Below, in pieces: positions 43,693-52,178 of a stretch of DNA of 59,385 nt. Numbering within the stretch: the first letter of the stretch is position 1; each line of letters opens with the position of its first letter. The DNA is from Streptomyces sindenensis (GTDB taxonomy: Bacteria; Actinomycetota; Actinomycetes; Streptomycetales; Streptomycetaceae). The notes beneath the pieces were generated by a model. That model was not told the origin of the DNA, made no database searches, and saw nothing but the letters and a program-made list of their open reading frames with translations. A program made the translations under genes and the position numbers. The stretch lies in NCBI RefSeq assembly GCF_014649035.1, contig NZ_BMSG01000039.1, positions 1 to 59,385 on the forward strand, in the 5' to 3' direction.

Positions 43693-45117
43693 TCATCGGT
43701 TCTCGTCCCGGGCCGCCGCCAGCAGCCCCGCCCAGTCGGGGATCTTCACCGGGCCGCGCCCCAGCGAACGGCCCAGTTCCGCCTCCGCGCGCTCGATCGA
43801 CAGCCAACCGGTCCACTCCACCGGCCGCAGCCCCCACTCCCGGAGCACGGCCAGCGGATCGCCCGCCGCCGTACGCCGCGTCAGCGCGGCCGCGTCCGCC
43901 AGGAGCGAGCCCACCGTCTCCTTGGCGCAGGAGCGGTTCGAGCCGATCACCCCGGTCGGCCCCCGCTTGATCCACCCCGCCACGTACTCACCCGGCGACG
44001 GCACCCCGCCCCGCAGTACCCGGCCGGCCGCGTGCGGCACCGTTCCGCGCACCGGGTCGAACGGCAGCCCCGGAAGCTCCACCCCGCGATAGCCGACCGC
44101 CCGCAGGACGAGCTGTGCCTCGATGTCCTCGTAACGGCCGGTGTCCCGTACACCGCCCGTCCCGTCCGGGGCCGTCCGGGCGAACCGCACCCCGGCCACC
44201 CGCCCGCCGCGCTCCAGCAGTTCCACCGGCCGCAGGAAGAACCGCAGCCGGATACGGCGCCCCGCGTCACCGGCCGGGCCCCGTGCCCCGCCCGACTCGG
44301 CCCCGGCGGCACCCGCCCCGCACCCCGCCGACCAGCCGCGCAGCACCTCCAGGTTCCGCCGCACCACGGCGGGCAGCGGCAGGCCCCCGGGAAGGCCGTC
44401 CGGGGCGGCGTACGCCGGGTCGAGCGCCAGCTCCACCGGGTCGACGACGACTCGCGCTCCGGGCAGCGCTCCCAGCTCCCGCAGCTCCTTGGTGGTGAAC
44501 CGGGCCTGGGAAGGGCCCCGGCGGCCCACGATGTGCACCTCGCGCACCCGGCTCTCCTCCAGCGCGCGCAGCGCGGCGCTGGGCACGTCGGTGCGGCGCA
44601 GTTCCCCGGCGCCGCGTGCCAGGATCCGGGCCACGTCGACCGCCACGTTGCCCACGCCGACCACGACGGCCGAGCGGGCGTCCAGGGCGTCCCGGGCGAA
44701 CGGGTCGGCGCCGATGTCCGGGTGGGCGCTGTACCAGGAGACGAAGCGGGTGGCCGAGTAGCTGCCCGGCAGGTTCTCGCCCGGCACCGACAGCGCCCGG
44801 TCCGCCGACGCCCCGACGCAGTAGACGACCGCGTGGTACAGCTCCGCGAGCCGGGCGGGGGAGACCCCGCCGGCCCCGCCGACGCCGACGTTGCCCACGA
44901 AGGTGACCCGCTCGTCCTCCAGCACCGCCCGCAGGCTGTTCTGCAGCGACTTGATCTTCTCGTGGTCCGGGGCCACCCCGTACCGCACGAGTCCGTAAGG
45001 GGTGGGCAGCCGGTCCAGGACATGGACGCGTACATCGGGCACCAGCGACTGCTGGAGGAGGGCCTGGGCGGTGTAGACCCCGCTGGGGCCGGAACCGACG
45101 ACGGCGACGGAGAGCAC
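43693..45117 (-). CDS. fprA: ferredoxin--NADP+ reductase, FprA/adrenodoxin reductase type
   Basis: A 474-residue flavoprotein. It has the FAD motif VAVVGSGPSGVYTAQ (4-18), the quinone/isoalloxazine region PTPYGLVRYGVAPDH, an NADPH motif VVVGVGNVAVDVARIL (about 152-167) and the C-terminal YVAGWIKRGPTGVIGSN motif characteristic of adrenodoxin reductase-like enzymes. It transfers electrons from NADPH to ferredoxins serving P450s and other enzymes. A Gly/Ala-rich insertion at about 270-285 (AGCGAGAAGAESG) is not part of the usual fold. The GTG start has an AGAGG site. Confidence 0.92.
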   Translation of the reverse strand: MLSVAVVGSGPSGVYTAQALLQQSLVPDVRVHVLDRLPTPYGLVRYGVAPDHEKIKSLQNSLRAVLEDERVTFVGNVGVGGAGGVSPARLAELYHAVVYCVGASADRALSVPGENLPGSYSATRFVSWYSAHPDIGADPFARDALDARSAVVVGVGNVAVDVARILARGAGELRRTDVPSAALRALEESRVREVHIVGRRGPSQARFTTKELRELGALPGARVVVDPVELALDPAYAAPDGLPGGLPLPAVVRRNLEVLRGWSAGCGAGAAGAESGGARGPAGDAGRRIRLRFFLRPVELLERGGRVAGVRFARTAPDGTGGVRDTGRYEDIEAQLVLRAVGYRGVELPGLPFDPVRGTVPHAAGRVLRGGVPSPGEYVAGWIKRGPTGVIGSNRSCAKETVGSLLADAAALTRRTAAGDPLAVLREWGLRPVEWTGWLSIERAEAELGRSLGRGPVKIPDWAGLLAAARDENR

Positions 45118-45128
45118 GGCGTACCTCT

Positions 45129-45166
45129 TTTCCCGAGGTGTCCTCCCGTTTCCCGAGGATTCCTCC
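45129..45166. repeat. 20-bp direct repeat upstream of fprA
   Basis: TTTCCCGAGGnnTCCTCC occurs twice in tandem (45129-45146 and 45149-45166). On the fprA strand it reads as two GGAGGA-nn-CCTCGGGAAA units just upstream of the ribosome site. Confidence 0.6.
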
Positions 45167-45209
45167 AGGATGGCACCGCCGGGCGCGCGGAGCAGCGCAG
45201 CCGGGCGGT

Positions 45210-45878
45210 TCAGTCCAGCATCCCGCGCATCCGGTTGATCTCCACGGTCTGCTGGGCGACCACATCACCGGCCATCTCCTCGACGAAGATGTCGTTCCCC
45301 TCGCTGAGCGCCTCCGTGGCCATGGTGATCGCCCCCTGGTGGTGGGTGATCATCAGTTTCAGGAAGAGCTCGTCGAAGGCCGTGCCCTCGGCGGCGCGCA
45401 GCTTCCGCAGCTGGTCCTCGGTCGCCATGCCGGGCATCCGGGAGTGGTCGTGGTGCTGCTTGCGCCTGTCGCCGCCGTTTCGCTCAAGCCACCCCTCCAT
45501 CGCGCCGATCTCCGGCTTCTGGCCCGCCGCTATGCGTTCCGCGAGCCGCTTGACGGCGCTCCCGGAGGCCCTTTTCGGGGCGAGTTCGGTCATCACGAGC
45601 GCTTGAGCGTGATGCTCGATCATCATCTGCGCATAGCGGAAGTCCGCGGAGTTGGCGGTGTCCCGACCGGTCTCCTCGGCGGCCTCCTCGGCGGAGAGCG
45701 TCCGGGCGGGCTCGCCCGGTCTGCCGGGCGCGACCACACCGGGACCCGCGTCCTTGGCCTTCTCCGACCTTCCGTCACCGCTGTCCGCGTCGCAGGCTCC
45801 CAGGACGAGCACGGCGGCAACCGCCGCCGCCGCGAGAGCGGTTGAGCGCAGAGCTGCGTTCCGGCGATGGATCAACAC
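45210..45878 (-). CDS. DUF305 lipoprotein
   Basis: A 222-residue secreted lipoprotein. A signal peptide ends in the lipobox LGAC (about 24-27), followed by a linker and a DUF305 four-helix, ferritin-like domain with the paired-His motifs MMIEHHAQAL and MITHHQGAI and an extra KQHHDHS segment. DUF305 proteins are often linked to copper or other metal handling. The GTG start has an AGGAGGT site. It is divergent from the LVIVD-repeat gene, and these two families are probably functionally linked. The metal is inferred. Confidence 0.87.
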   Translation of the reverse strand: MLIHRRNAALRSTALAAAAVAAVLVLGACDADSGDGRSEKAKDAGPGVVAPGRPGEPARTLSAEEAAEETGRDTANSADFRYAQMMIEHHAQALVMTELAPKRASGSAVKRLAERIAAGQKPEIGAMEGWLERNGGDRRKQHHDHSRMPGMATEDQLRKLRAAEGTAFDELFLKLMITHHQGAITMATEALSEGNDIFVEEMAGDVVAQQTVEINRMRGMLD

Positions 45879-46052
45879 GGTGACCTCCTGTGCCACGGGG
45901 TTTGTTGCAGACCGTCCTAACACGCTTCCACCGGCCGAAGATCAAAAACTTTCCTTACGTCTCCGTTGCCATCTGTTGATGTGTACATGTGAGGGACGAT
46001 ACTGCCGGGGATGCATAGCCGTTCGACCCGAACGGATACAAGGGAGGACGCA

Positions 46053-47546
46053 GTGACCTCGTTGCACACCACCCGCGTGCGGCGCAGACGTCTGGGCGCG
46101 GTGGCAGCCGCGGCCGGACTCCTCGCCACGCTGCTGACGGCCACCACAGCGGCCGCGACCCCCGACCCGGGCGACGCCCCGGCCGAACGCGGTTCCGTCT
46201 CCAGGAGCGACCAGGCCGAGGCCAGGGCCGCGATAGCCGGCGGTGACATACCCGGCGTGGACGAGATCGTCCACAGCTCCAACATCAAGCACCTGACGAA
46301 CGTGCCGAAGGGTGCCCTCACGAGCTTGAACACGGACCTCGCGTTCCAGGGGAAGTACGCGTTCGTCGGCAACTACGACGGCTTCGTCATCTACGACATC
46401 AGCAAGCCGAAGAAGCCCAGGACGGTCTCGCAGGTTCTCTGCCCCGGCGGGCAGAACGACATCTCGGTCTCCGGGAACCTGCTCTTCCTCTCGACGGACT
46501 CGTCGCGCAGCGACGACTCCTGCTCCAGCACCTCCCAGCCCGCCACGGAGAAGTCCTCCTGGGAGGGCATGAAGATCTTCGACATCAGCAACAAGCGGCA
46601 GCCCAAGTACATCGCCGCCGTCGAGACCGCCTGCGGTTCGCACACGCACACGCTGGTGCCGGACGGCAGGAAGAACGTGTACGTCTACGTCTCCTCGTAC
46701 GCGCCCAACGAGGCGTTCCCGGACTGTCAGCCGCCGCACGACGGGATCTCCATCATCAAGGTGCCGCTCAAGGCGCCCCAGAAGGCCCGGGTCATCGACT
46801 TCCCGGTGCTCTTCCCGGACGGCGGCAACCCGGGAGCGCCCGAGAACCCCGGGGTCTCCAAGACGACCGGCTGCCACGACATCACGGTGCTGCCGTCGAA
46901 GGACCTGGCGGCCGGCGCCTGCATGGGTGACGGTCTGCTGTTCTCCATCGAGGACCCGGAGCGCCCGAAGATCATCGACCGGGTCCAGGACAACGTGAAC
47001 TTCGCGTTCTGGCACTCGGCGACCTTCAACCAGGGCGCGAACAAGGTCGTCTTCACCGACGAGCTCGGCGGCGGCGGCGCGGCCACCTGCAACGAGCAGA
47101 TCGGCCCCAAGCGCGGCGCCGACGGCATCTACGACATCGTCGGCAAGGGCGACAAGCGCAAGCTGGTCTTCCGCAGCTACTTCAAGATCGACCGCCACCA
47201 GGCCGACGCCGAGGTCTGCGTCGCCCACAACGGCTCGATCATCCCGGTGAAGGGCCGCGACCTGATGGTCCAGGCCTGGTACCAGGGTGGCATCTCCGTC
47301 TGGGACTTCACCGACTCGGCGAAGCCCGAGGAGATCGCCTTCTTCGAGCGCGGCCCGGTCACCCTCGACCGGGTCACCACGGCCGGCCCCTGGTCGGCGT
47401 ACTACTACAACGGTCACATCTACTCCAGCGACATCGCCAAGGGCTTCGACGTGCTGAAGCTGGACGACCGGCGTACCGACCCGGCGGAGCGGGTGGAGCT
47501 GGACGAGCTCAACGCGCAGACCCAGCCGGACTACTTCGCCCGCTGA
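46053..47546 (+). CDS. secreted LVIVD-repeat beta-propeller protein
   Basis: A 497-residue secreted protein. A long basic N-terminus (RVRRRR), hydrophobic core and Ala-x-Ala site (about residue 32-35) form the signal peptide. The mature part contains LVIVD-type propeller blades (FVIYDISKPKKPR; MKIFDISNKRQPK; SVWDFTDSAKPE) and six or more cysteines that may form disulfides. I chose the GTG with the AGGGAGGA site rather than the ATG 14 codons upstream. It is divergent from the DUF305 lipoprotein across a 174-base promoter region. Role unknown, probably extracellular binding. Confidence 0.85.
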   Translation: MTSLHTTRVRRRRLGAVAAAAGLLATLLTATTAAATPDPGDAPAERGSVSRSDQAEARAAIAGGDIPGVDEIVHSSNIKHLTNVPKGALTSLNTDLAFQGKYAFVGNYDGFVIYDISKPKKPRTVSQVLCPGGQNDISVSGNLLFLSTDSSRSDDSCSSTSQPATEKSSWEGMKIFDISNKRQPKYIAAVETACGSHTHTLVPDGRKNVYVYVSSYAPNEAFPDCQPPHDGISIIKVPLKAPQKARVIDFPVLFPDGGNPGAPENPGVSKTTGCHDITVLPSKDLAAGACMGDGLLFSIEDPERPKIIDRVQDNVNFAFWHSATFNQGANKVVFTDELGGGGAATCNEQIGPKRGADGIYDIVGKGDKRKLVFRSYFKIDRHQADAEVCVAHNGSIIPVKGRDLMVQAWYQGGISVWDFTDSAKPEEIAFFERGPVTLDRVTTAGPWSAYYYNGHIYSSDIAKGFDVLKLDDRRTDPAERVELDELNAQTQPDYFAR

Positions 47547-47864
47547 TCCGTCAGCGCGTCGGACAGGAGGTTCGCCGGGCATTCCGGGGCCGGTGTCTCC
47601 CGGGCGGTCTTCCGCCCGCGAGACACCGGCCCCGGTGCGTGTGCCCCGCAAATTCATTGACCGATGAGCCGGGTCGGGACATCCTGGACCCCTGCGACGG
47701 CGGACCCCGCAACTCCGGTCCCCGGCGCGGTCCACGGCCATGCCCCGCGGGGCACGGCCGGAGGGTGTGCCCCGATCCGGCGACGCGGGGGATCGCCGGA
47801 TCGGGCGCGATCTCTCACGGGCTGCCGGTCACGCTCCCGGTCACGGCGACGACGGCCGCAGCGG
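47547..47864. other. 318-base intergenic region
   Basis: Apart from the terminator in its first 90 bases I see no gene, repeat or clear promoter here. It separates the LVIVD gene from the opposing 55-residue protein gene. Confidence 0.6.
47584..47635 (+). terminator. strong hairpin terminator after the LVIVD gene
   Basis: A 16-bp outer stem (47584-47599 with 47620-47635) plus an inner GGGCGG/CCGCCC stem closing a TCTT loop, 38 bases after the stop codon. Confidence 0.88.
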
Positions 47865-48032
47865 TCAGACGGCGGTGCGGACGCTCCCGCCGGCCGCGGC
47901 GGCCCACTCCACCAGCAGCCGCTGGTATTCCGCCTCGTCCTGCGGCGTCAGGGACCCGCCCGAACGCTGCCACAGGTCGCGGATCTCCGCGTTGACCTCG
48001 GCTGCGGAACGAGCGGACACGGACGACGACAT
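47865..48032 (-). CDS. small conserved-type hypothetical protein
   Basis: A 55-residue soluble protein of a kind common in Streptomyces, with the central sequence SAAEVNAEIRDLWQRSGG then LTPQDEAEYQRLLVEWAAA, predicted as two helices with a Gly-containing turn. I recall similar short proteins but know no function. A GGAGGG site lies ten bases before the chosen ATG; an ATG three codons earlier is possible but too close to that site. It is 130 bases beyond the HAD gene on the same strand. Confidence 0.65.
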   Translation of the reverse strand: MSSSVSARSAAEVNAEIRDLWQRSGGSLTPQDEAEYQRLLVEWAAAAGGSVRTAV

Positions 48033-48162
48033 CGGGGACATGCCCTCCAGGCTACGACCACGGGCGGCTTCCTTTACCCCCTCCGCGGCGGGATATGCCT
48101 CACATCCCGGACCGGTCTTCCTCGGCCCGTCCGTGGGCCTCGGCCCCTGCCCGTCGCGGGCC

Positions 48163-48858
48163 TCAGGCCGGGACGAGCCCCAGGGAACGCAGCCCGTCGG
48201 GCCGCTCCGGCACGGGCAGATGGTCCACGAACCGGACTTCGCAGCCCAGAGCGGCCGCACCCCCGTCCGCGACCCGGTTGTCACCCACCATGACCACGTC
48301 CGCCGGATCCCGGCCGATCAGCGCGCAGGCGATGCGGAACAGCTCCGCGGCGGGCTTCTGGAGCCCGTGCTCGAAGGACAGGGCGTAGGCGTCGACGAGG
48401 CCGTCGAGACCGTGCGCACGGAAGACCGGGCGCAGGTCCCACCCGATGTTGCTGACCACGCCGACCGCGATCCCCGCCTCCCGCAGCCCTTCCAGGACCT
48501 CCACCGCGTCCGGATAGGCCTGCCAGGCCTCCGGCCGCATATGGCGGGCGTACAGCGCGTCGTACAGCCCCGGATCGGGCAGGGCGACGGTTCGGGCCAG
48601 ACCGGTGTACGCCTCGCGGTGCAGCGCGGGGGTGAGGTCCCGGCGGGCCATGGCGTCGGCCAGCCGATCCGGGACCCGGAGCGGCGGCGGACCGCCGGGG
48701 AGGGCACCGGCCTCCGTGAGCCCGGTCACGTACCGCTCGAAGTCCTCCGCCGGTACGTCGACGCCCTCCTCGCGCAGCACGGCGGCGAGCCAGTCCCGGA
48801 CCGGCTCGATCCGGAACAGGGTCCCGGAGAAGTCGAACAGCACGCCTTCGGTCACCAT
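48163..48858 (-). CDS. HAD family hydrolase with DxSGT motif
   Basis: A 231-residue haloacid dehalogenase-fold protein: motif I LFDFSGTLF (8-16), cap domain (about 18-90), motif II VVSNIG (about 137-142), motif III Lys in GLQKPAAELF and motif IV VMVGDNRVADGG (about 188-199). Motif I has Ser where phosphatases carry the second catalytic Asp, so activity may be weak or different. The start overlaps the PAP2 gene; GTG at 48855 would form a GTGA overlap and ATG at 48858 is one codon earlier. A small-molecule phosphatase or dehalogenase-like role is possible. Confidence 0.83.
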   Translation of the reverse strand: MVTEGVLFDFSGTLFRIEPVRDWLAAVLREEGVDVPAEDFERYVTGLTEAGALPGGPPPLRVPDRLADAMARRDLTPALHREAYTGLARTVALPDPGLYDALYARHMRPEAWQAYPDAVEVLEGLREAGIAVGVVSNIGWDLRPVFRAHGLDGLVDAYALSFEHGLQKPAAELFRIACALIGRDPADVVMVGDNRVADGGAAALGCEVRFVDHLPVPERPDGLRSLGLVPA

Positions 48859-49550
48859 CGGTGCGATCCCTCCCGCGGCGCCGCGAACCGGGCGTACCCG
48901 GCCGTGCTCAACGCCACCACGGCCACGCCCAGCAGAGCACCGCCCACGACATCGGTCAGCCAGTGCACCCCCAGGTATACCCGGGTCACCGCGACGCCCA
49001 CCGCCGAGACCACCGCCACGGCCAGCGCCGCGCCCCACAGCCCGGGGCCCGCGCCGTACAGCCGCAGCAGCCACAGGAGCAGCCCGCAGCTCACGACGGC
49101 CGTCATCGCGTGCCCGGAGGGAAAGGCCGCGAACTGGGCCGAGTCCACCGGGTCGGGCCACTGCGGGCGCTCCCGGTCCACCGCGGCCTTCAGCCCCTGC
49201 TGGAGGCCGGTGGCGAGCAGGCTCGTCGCGGCCACCCACACGGCGAGCCGGTGCGCTCCCCGCCACCACAGGGCGACCACGGCCACCGCGATCAGGGCGC
49301 GCATGGTCCAGGGATCCCACACCCAGTCCGTCAGCACCCGGTTCACCCGGACCAGGCCGGGGTCGGCCACGGCATGCCGGTGCAGTGCGTCGGCGACCGA
49401 CCGGTCCAGGGCCATCAGCGGCGACCAGCGCAGCGCCACCAGCACGAGCAGCACCACAGATGCCGCGCCGGCGACGACCCCGGCCCACAGGGCGGGTGCG
49501 GTGCGGGGGGAACGGTCCGGTGAACGGAAGGGGAAGAGGGGGGAGGACAT
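48852..49550 (-). CDS. PAP2-family phosphatase
   Basis: A 232-residue membrane phosphatase with five or six helices. The three phosphatase signatures are intact: KAAVDRERP (121-129), PSGH (144-147) and RVYLGVHWLTD (190-200). Members dephosphorylate undecaprenyl pyrophosphate, phosphatidic acid or other lipid phosphates on the outer membrane face. The ATG giving MSSPLFPFRSP has a GAGG site upstream. It overlaps the HAD gene, forming a two-phosphatase operon. Lipid substrate unknown. Confidence 0.9.
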   Translation of the reverse strand: MSSPLFPFRSPDRSPRTAPALWAGVVAGAASVVLLVLVALRWSPLMALDRSVADALHRHAVADPGLVRVNRVLTDWVWDPWTMRALIAVAVVALWWRGAHRLAVWVAATSLLATGLQQGLKAAVDRERPQWPDPVDSAQFAAFPSGHAMTAVVSCGLLLWLLRLYGAGPGLWGAALAVAVVSAVGVAVTRVYLGVHWLTDVVGGALLGVAVVALSTAGYARFAAPREGSHRW

Positions 49551-49584
49551 GGGGGTGATCCTCGCGGAGGGCACCGCCCGAAGG

Positions 49585-49721
49585 CCAACCCGGGCACGGG
49601 ACCGGGCCGGTCCGGGGAGGAGACCGAGCCGATCCGGGTACGGAACCGGGCCAACCCGGGTATGGAATGGGACCGGGCCGATCCGGGCACGGGACCGGGC
49701 CGATCCGGAGGCGGAACTCCG
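49585..49721. repeat. 22-bp tandem repeat, six copies
   Basis: Six degenerate units of form CCGATCCGGGYACGGRACCGGG start at 49585, 49607, 49629, 49651 (with a 5-base insertion), 49678 and 49700. The array fills the gap between the M56 stop and the PAP2 start. Confidence 0.8.
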
Positions 49722-49733
49722 TCTTCCCCGGGG

Positions 49734-50669
49734 CTAGCCCAGGGCGCGGAGCCCCGGGACGAAGGCCACGACCACCGGGACGACCGGCACCAGCGCGGCG
49801 GCGGCCGTGAGCCGGAGCCTGCGGCCCGCCGTGAGCCGCTCGACCGGGGCCAGCAACCGGTTGACCCGGTGGGGCACTTCGGCCTGCGGGGTGGGGCAGG
49901 GGCCGAACACCCCGCGGTCCTCGTTGAGTCCGACCAGGGCGAGCGCGGTCGTCAGTCTGCCGAAGCGGCGTGATGCCACGTCGTCGGCGGCCAACTCGAC
50001 CAGCCGGTGCATCTCGTCGCGGAACGCGGCGAACACCGGGATCTGGGGGAAGCCGATCGCCAGCGCGGACGAGCAGTGCAGCAACCAGTCGTGCCGGGCC
50101 TGGGCGTGCCCCTGCTCATGGGCGAGCACGGCGTCGAGCTGACGGCCCTTCAGCCGACCCAGCGCGGCGGTGGTGATGACGAGTTGCGGTGCGGTGCCGG
50201 GCAGCCACCAGGCGTCGGGGCGTTCGCCCTCCAGCACCACGAGACGGTCGGCCCCGGGCTCCTCGCCAGGCAGCAGCGGGGCGCGCACCAGCAGTTCCGC
50301 CCGACGCTGCTTGCGGCGACGCCGCGCCCGCCGGATCTCGCGCAGGAGCATCGTCCCGGACCACAGCCCGCCCAGCGCCAGCAGCACCGCGATGACCGCC
50401 GACCACGGCCCGTACGCCGCCAGGGCGTACGCCTCGACGACGGCGTGCGGGGCGGGGGCGAAGACATGGCCGCGGACCGCCTGCCAGGCGGCGGCCGCGC
50501 TCAACGTCATGGACAGGGCGAAGGACAGGAGCACCGCGGCCACCACACACTGCCAGACCCACAGGGCCACGACCGGCTCGCGCTCCGGCCACTGGGCCCG
50601 CGCCATCACGCGCGGGGTCACCAGGGCGGTCAGTGCACCGAGCAGCAGCAGCGCGAGGGAGACCAGCAT
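49734..50669 (-). CDS. M56 family metallopeptidase
   Basis: A 311-residue membrane peptidase with helices at about 1-20, 33-60, 80-108, 190-205 and 288-307, a basic cytoplasmic loop (RRARRRRKQRR, about 113-123) and the zinc motif HEQGH (184-188). It lacks a penicillin-binding sensor domain. Unlike the copy at 22.6 kb it has no adjacent BlaI repressor gene; its upstream neighbour encodes a DUF5134 membrane protein. Peptidase activity is probable; target unknown. Confidence 0.87.
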   Translation of the reverse strand: MLVSLALLLLGALTALVTPRVMARAQWPEREPVVALWVWQCVVAAVLLSFALSMTLSAAAAWQAVRGHVFAPAPHAVVEAYALAAYGPWSAVIAVLLALGGLWSGTMLLREIRRARRRRKQRRAELLVRAPLLPGEEPGADRLVVLEGERPDAWWLPGTAPQLVITTAALGRLKGRQLDAVLAHEQGHAQARHDWLLHCSSALAIGFPQIPVFAAFRDEMHRLVELAADDVASRRFGRLTTALALVGLNEDRGVFGPCPTPQAEVPHRVNRLLAPVERLTAGRRLRLTAAAALVPVVPVVVAFVPGLRALG

Positions 50670-50767
50670 GGCCTCAGCTTATGAGCGGCGGGCCGAGCGA
50701 CGGTACGGCCGCGACGGTCAAGTGACGCAGGCCACTGTTTGACGGGGGTTCTGTCCCACTTCCCGTC

Positions 50768-51373
50768 TCACAAGGTGAGAAGCATGGCGAACATGCCGAG
50801 GCCCATCGTCAGCCGGCAGGCCGTCGCGAGCTCGGGCCGGCCGTCCGTCCCGCCCTCGAAACCGCCCGGCCCCCGGCCGATGGCACCCGTGCCGCCGACC
50901 GGGGTCACAGCGGCCCCCGGCAGCAGCCGGCCCGCCGAGCCCAGCACGTAGAACGCGTAGTAGACGAGCAGAGCCCCGGTCAGCAGGGGTATGCCGCCCG
51001 CTCCCGACGCCGCCCCGTGTCCGGCGTGGCCGCCCCCGCCGCCCGTCACCGCCGGGGCCATCGCCACGGCCATGTAGACCATGGCCAGCGAGCCGATCAG
51101 ATGGTGCAGGTGGTGACCGCCGCGCAGGGCGGGCCGCAGCGCCCGCAGCGCGGCGGCGCCGAACAGCACCGCGTACACCGCCCAGGCCCAGCCCGGGGGC
51201 GACAGCACCGCCGCCGGGACGGCCATCGCCGCCATCCCGAAACCCATGAGCGCCTCGGAGCGCGCGGCGCGGCGTTCCCGACGCGTCCCGGTGCGGGTGC
51301 GCGGCAGGCAGTAAGCGCCACTCACCGCGCACAACACCATCAGCAGCCAGCCCGTCGCAGCCCCTCCGTGCAC
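50768..51373 (-). CDS. DUF5134 membrane protein
   Basis: A 201-residue membrane protein with about six short helices, a His-rich loop (RGGHHLHHLIGSLAMVYMAV) and a Gly/His loop (GGGGGHAGHGAASG). The His/Met-rich helices are reminiscent of copper-handling proteins. It matches the actinobacterial DUF5134 type. A GGGGGGAGG site precedes the GTG start. It lies 98 bases upstream of the M56 gene on the same strand, and the two may be one unit. Function unknown. Confidence 0.82.
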   Translation of the reverse strand: MHGGAATGWLLMVLCAVSGAYCLPRTRTGTRRERRAARSEALMGFGMAAMAVPAAVLSPPGWAWAVYAVLFGAAALRALRPALRGGHHLHHLIGSLAMVYMAVAMAPAVTGGGGGHAGHGAASGAGGIPLLTGALLVYYAFYVLGSAGRLLPGAAVTPVGGTGAIGRGPGGFEGGTDGRPELATACRLTMGLGMFAMLLTL

Positions 51374-51595
51374 GGCGCGCCTCCCCCCCGTCGGACCTTC
51401 GGCACTGTTGCGGGTCGCCCCCATCGCTGCCCACCCGGACGCCGCCGAACCCGGCGCACAGGGGAGTGAAGGGAGCGCTCCGGGGCCCGCCGGGGGCGCT
51501 CCGGGTCGCGTTACCCTCGACCGGACGCGCGACAGCGACCGTACGCACGGCGGCACGCCGGCTCGCACGGCAGCAGAGGAACGGAGAGCCCCACC

Positions 51596-52141
51596 ATGGA
51601 CACCGCCACGCCCGACTCGGCCCGGCTGACCTTCCGTGACGCGACCGAGGCCGACGTCCCGGCGCTGGTGGTCCTGATCGAGTCCGCCTACCGGGGTGAC
51701 TCCAGCCGCGCCGGCTGGACCACCGAGGCCGACATCCTCCAGGGGCAGCGGACCGACGAACAGGGTGTGCGCGACGTCATCGACGCTCCGGCGAGCAGGC
51801 TCATCGCGGTCGAGCGCGGCGGCGAACTCGTCGCCTGCTGTCAGCTCGAACACCGGGGCGACGCGGCCTACTTCGGCATGTTCGCGGTACGGCCCGGACT
51901 CCAGGGCGGCGGACTCGGCAAGCTGATCATCGCCGAGGCGGAGCGCACGGCGAAGGCGGGCTGGGACGTCGGCGAGATGCACATGACGGTCATCTCCGTG
52001 CGCGACGACCTGATCGCCTGGTACGAGCGCCGCGGCTACCGCCGTACGGGATCGCTCACCCCGTTCCCGTACGGCGACGAGCGCTTCGGCATTCCGCAGC
52101 GCGACGATCTGTTCTTCGAACTCCTCGTCAAGAGCATCTGA
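51596..52141 (+). CDS. GNAT family N-acetyltransferase
   Basis: A 181-residue acetyltransferase. The acetyl-CoA pyrophosphate loop is RPGLQGGGLGKLI (about 99-111), preceded by the core strand (AAYFGMFAVRP), and the C-terminal WYERRGYRRTG motif is typical. It transfers acetyl groups to an unknown amine, perhaps an amino acid or antibiotic. It is a single gene converging on the GDPD gene. Confidence 0.9.
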   Translation: MDTATPDSARLTFRDATEADVPALVVLIESAYRGDSSRAGWTTEADILQGQRTDEQGVRDVIDAPASRLIAVERGGELVACCQLEHRGDAAYFGMFAVRPGLQGGGLGKLIIAEAERTAKAGWDVGEMHMTVISVRDDLIAWYERRGYRRTGSLTPFPYGDERFGIPQRDDLFFELLVKSI

Positions 52142-52170
52142 CGGTCCGCCGGGCCGACCGCGTCGGACCG
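52142..52170. terminator. possible hairpin between GNAT and GDPD genes
   Basis: Arms CGGTCCG (52142-52148) and CGGACCG (52164-52170) with a 15-base loop occupy the 37-base gap between two convergent genes. It is the only dyad there and may serve both. Confidence 0.4.
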
Positions 52171-52178
52171 CCGCGCCC

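Noticed and set aside
49585..49721. Possible CRISPR array
   Set aside because: Units are contiguous without spacers, degenerate, and no cas genes are present.
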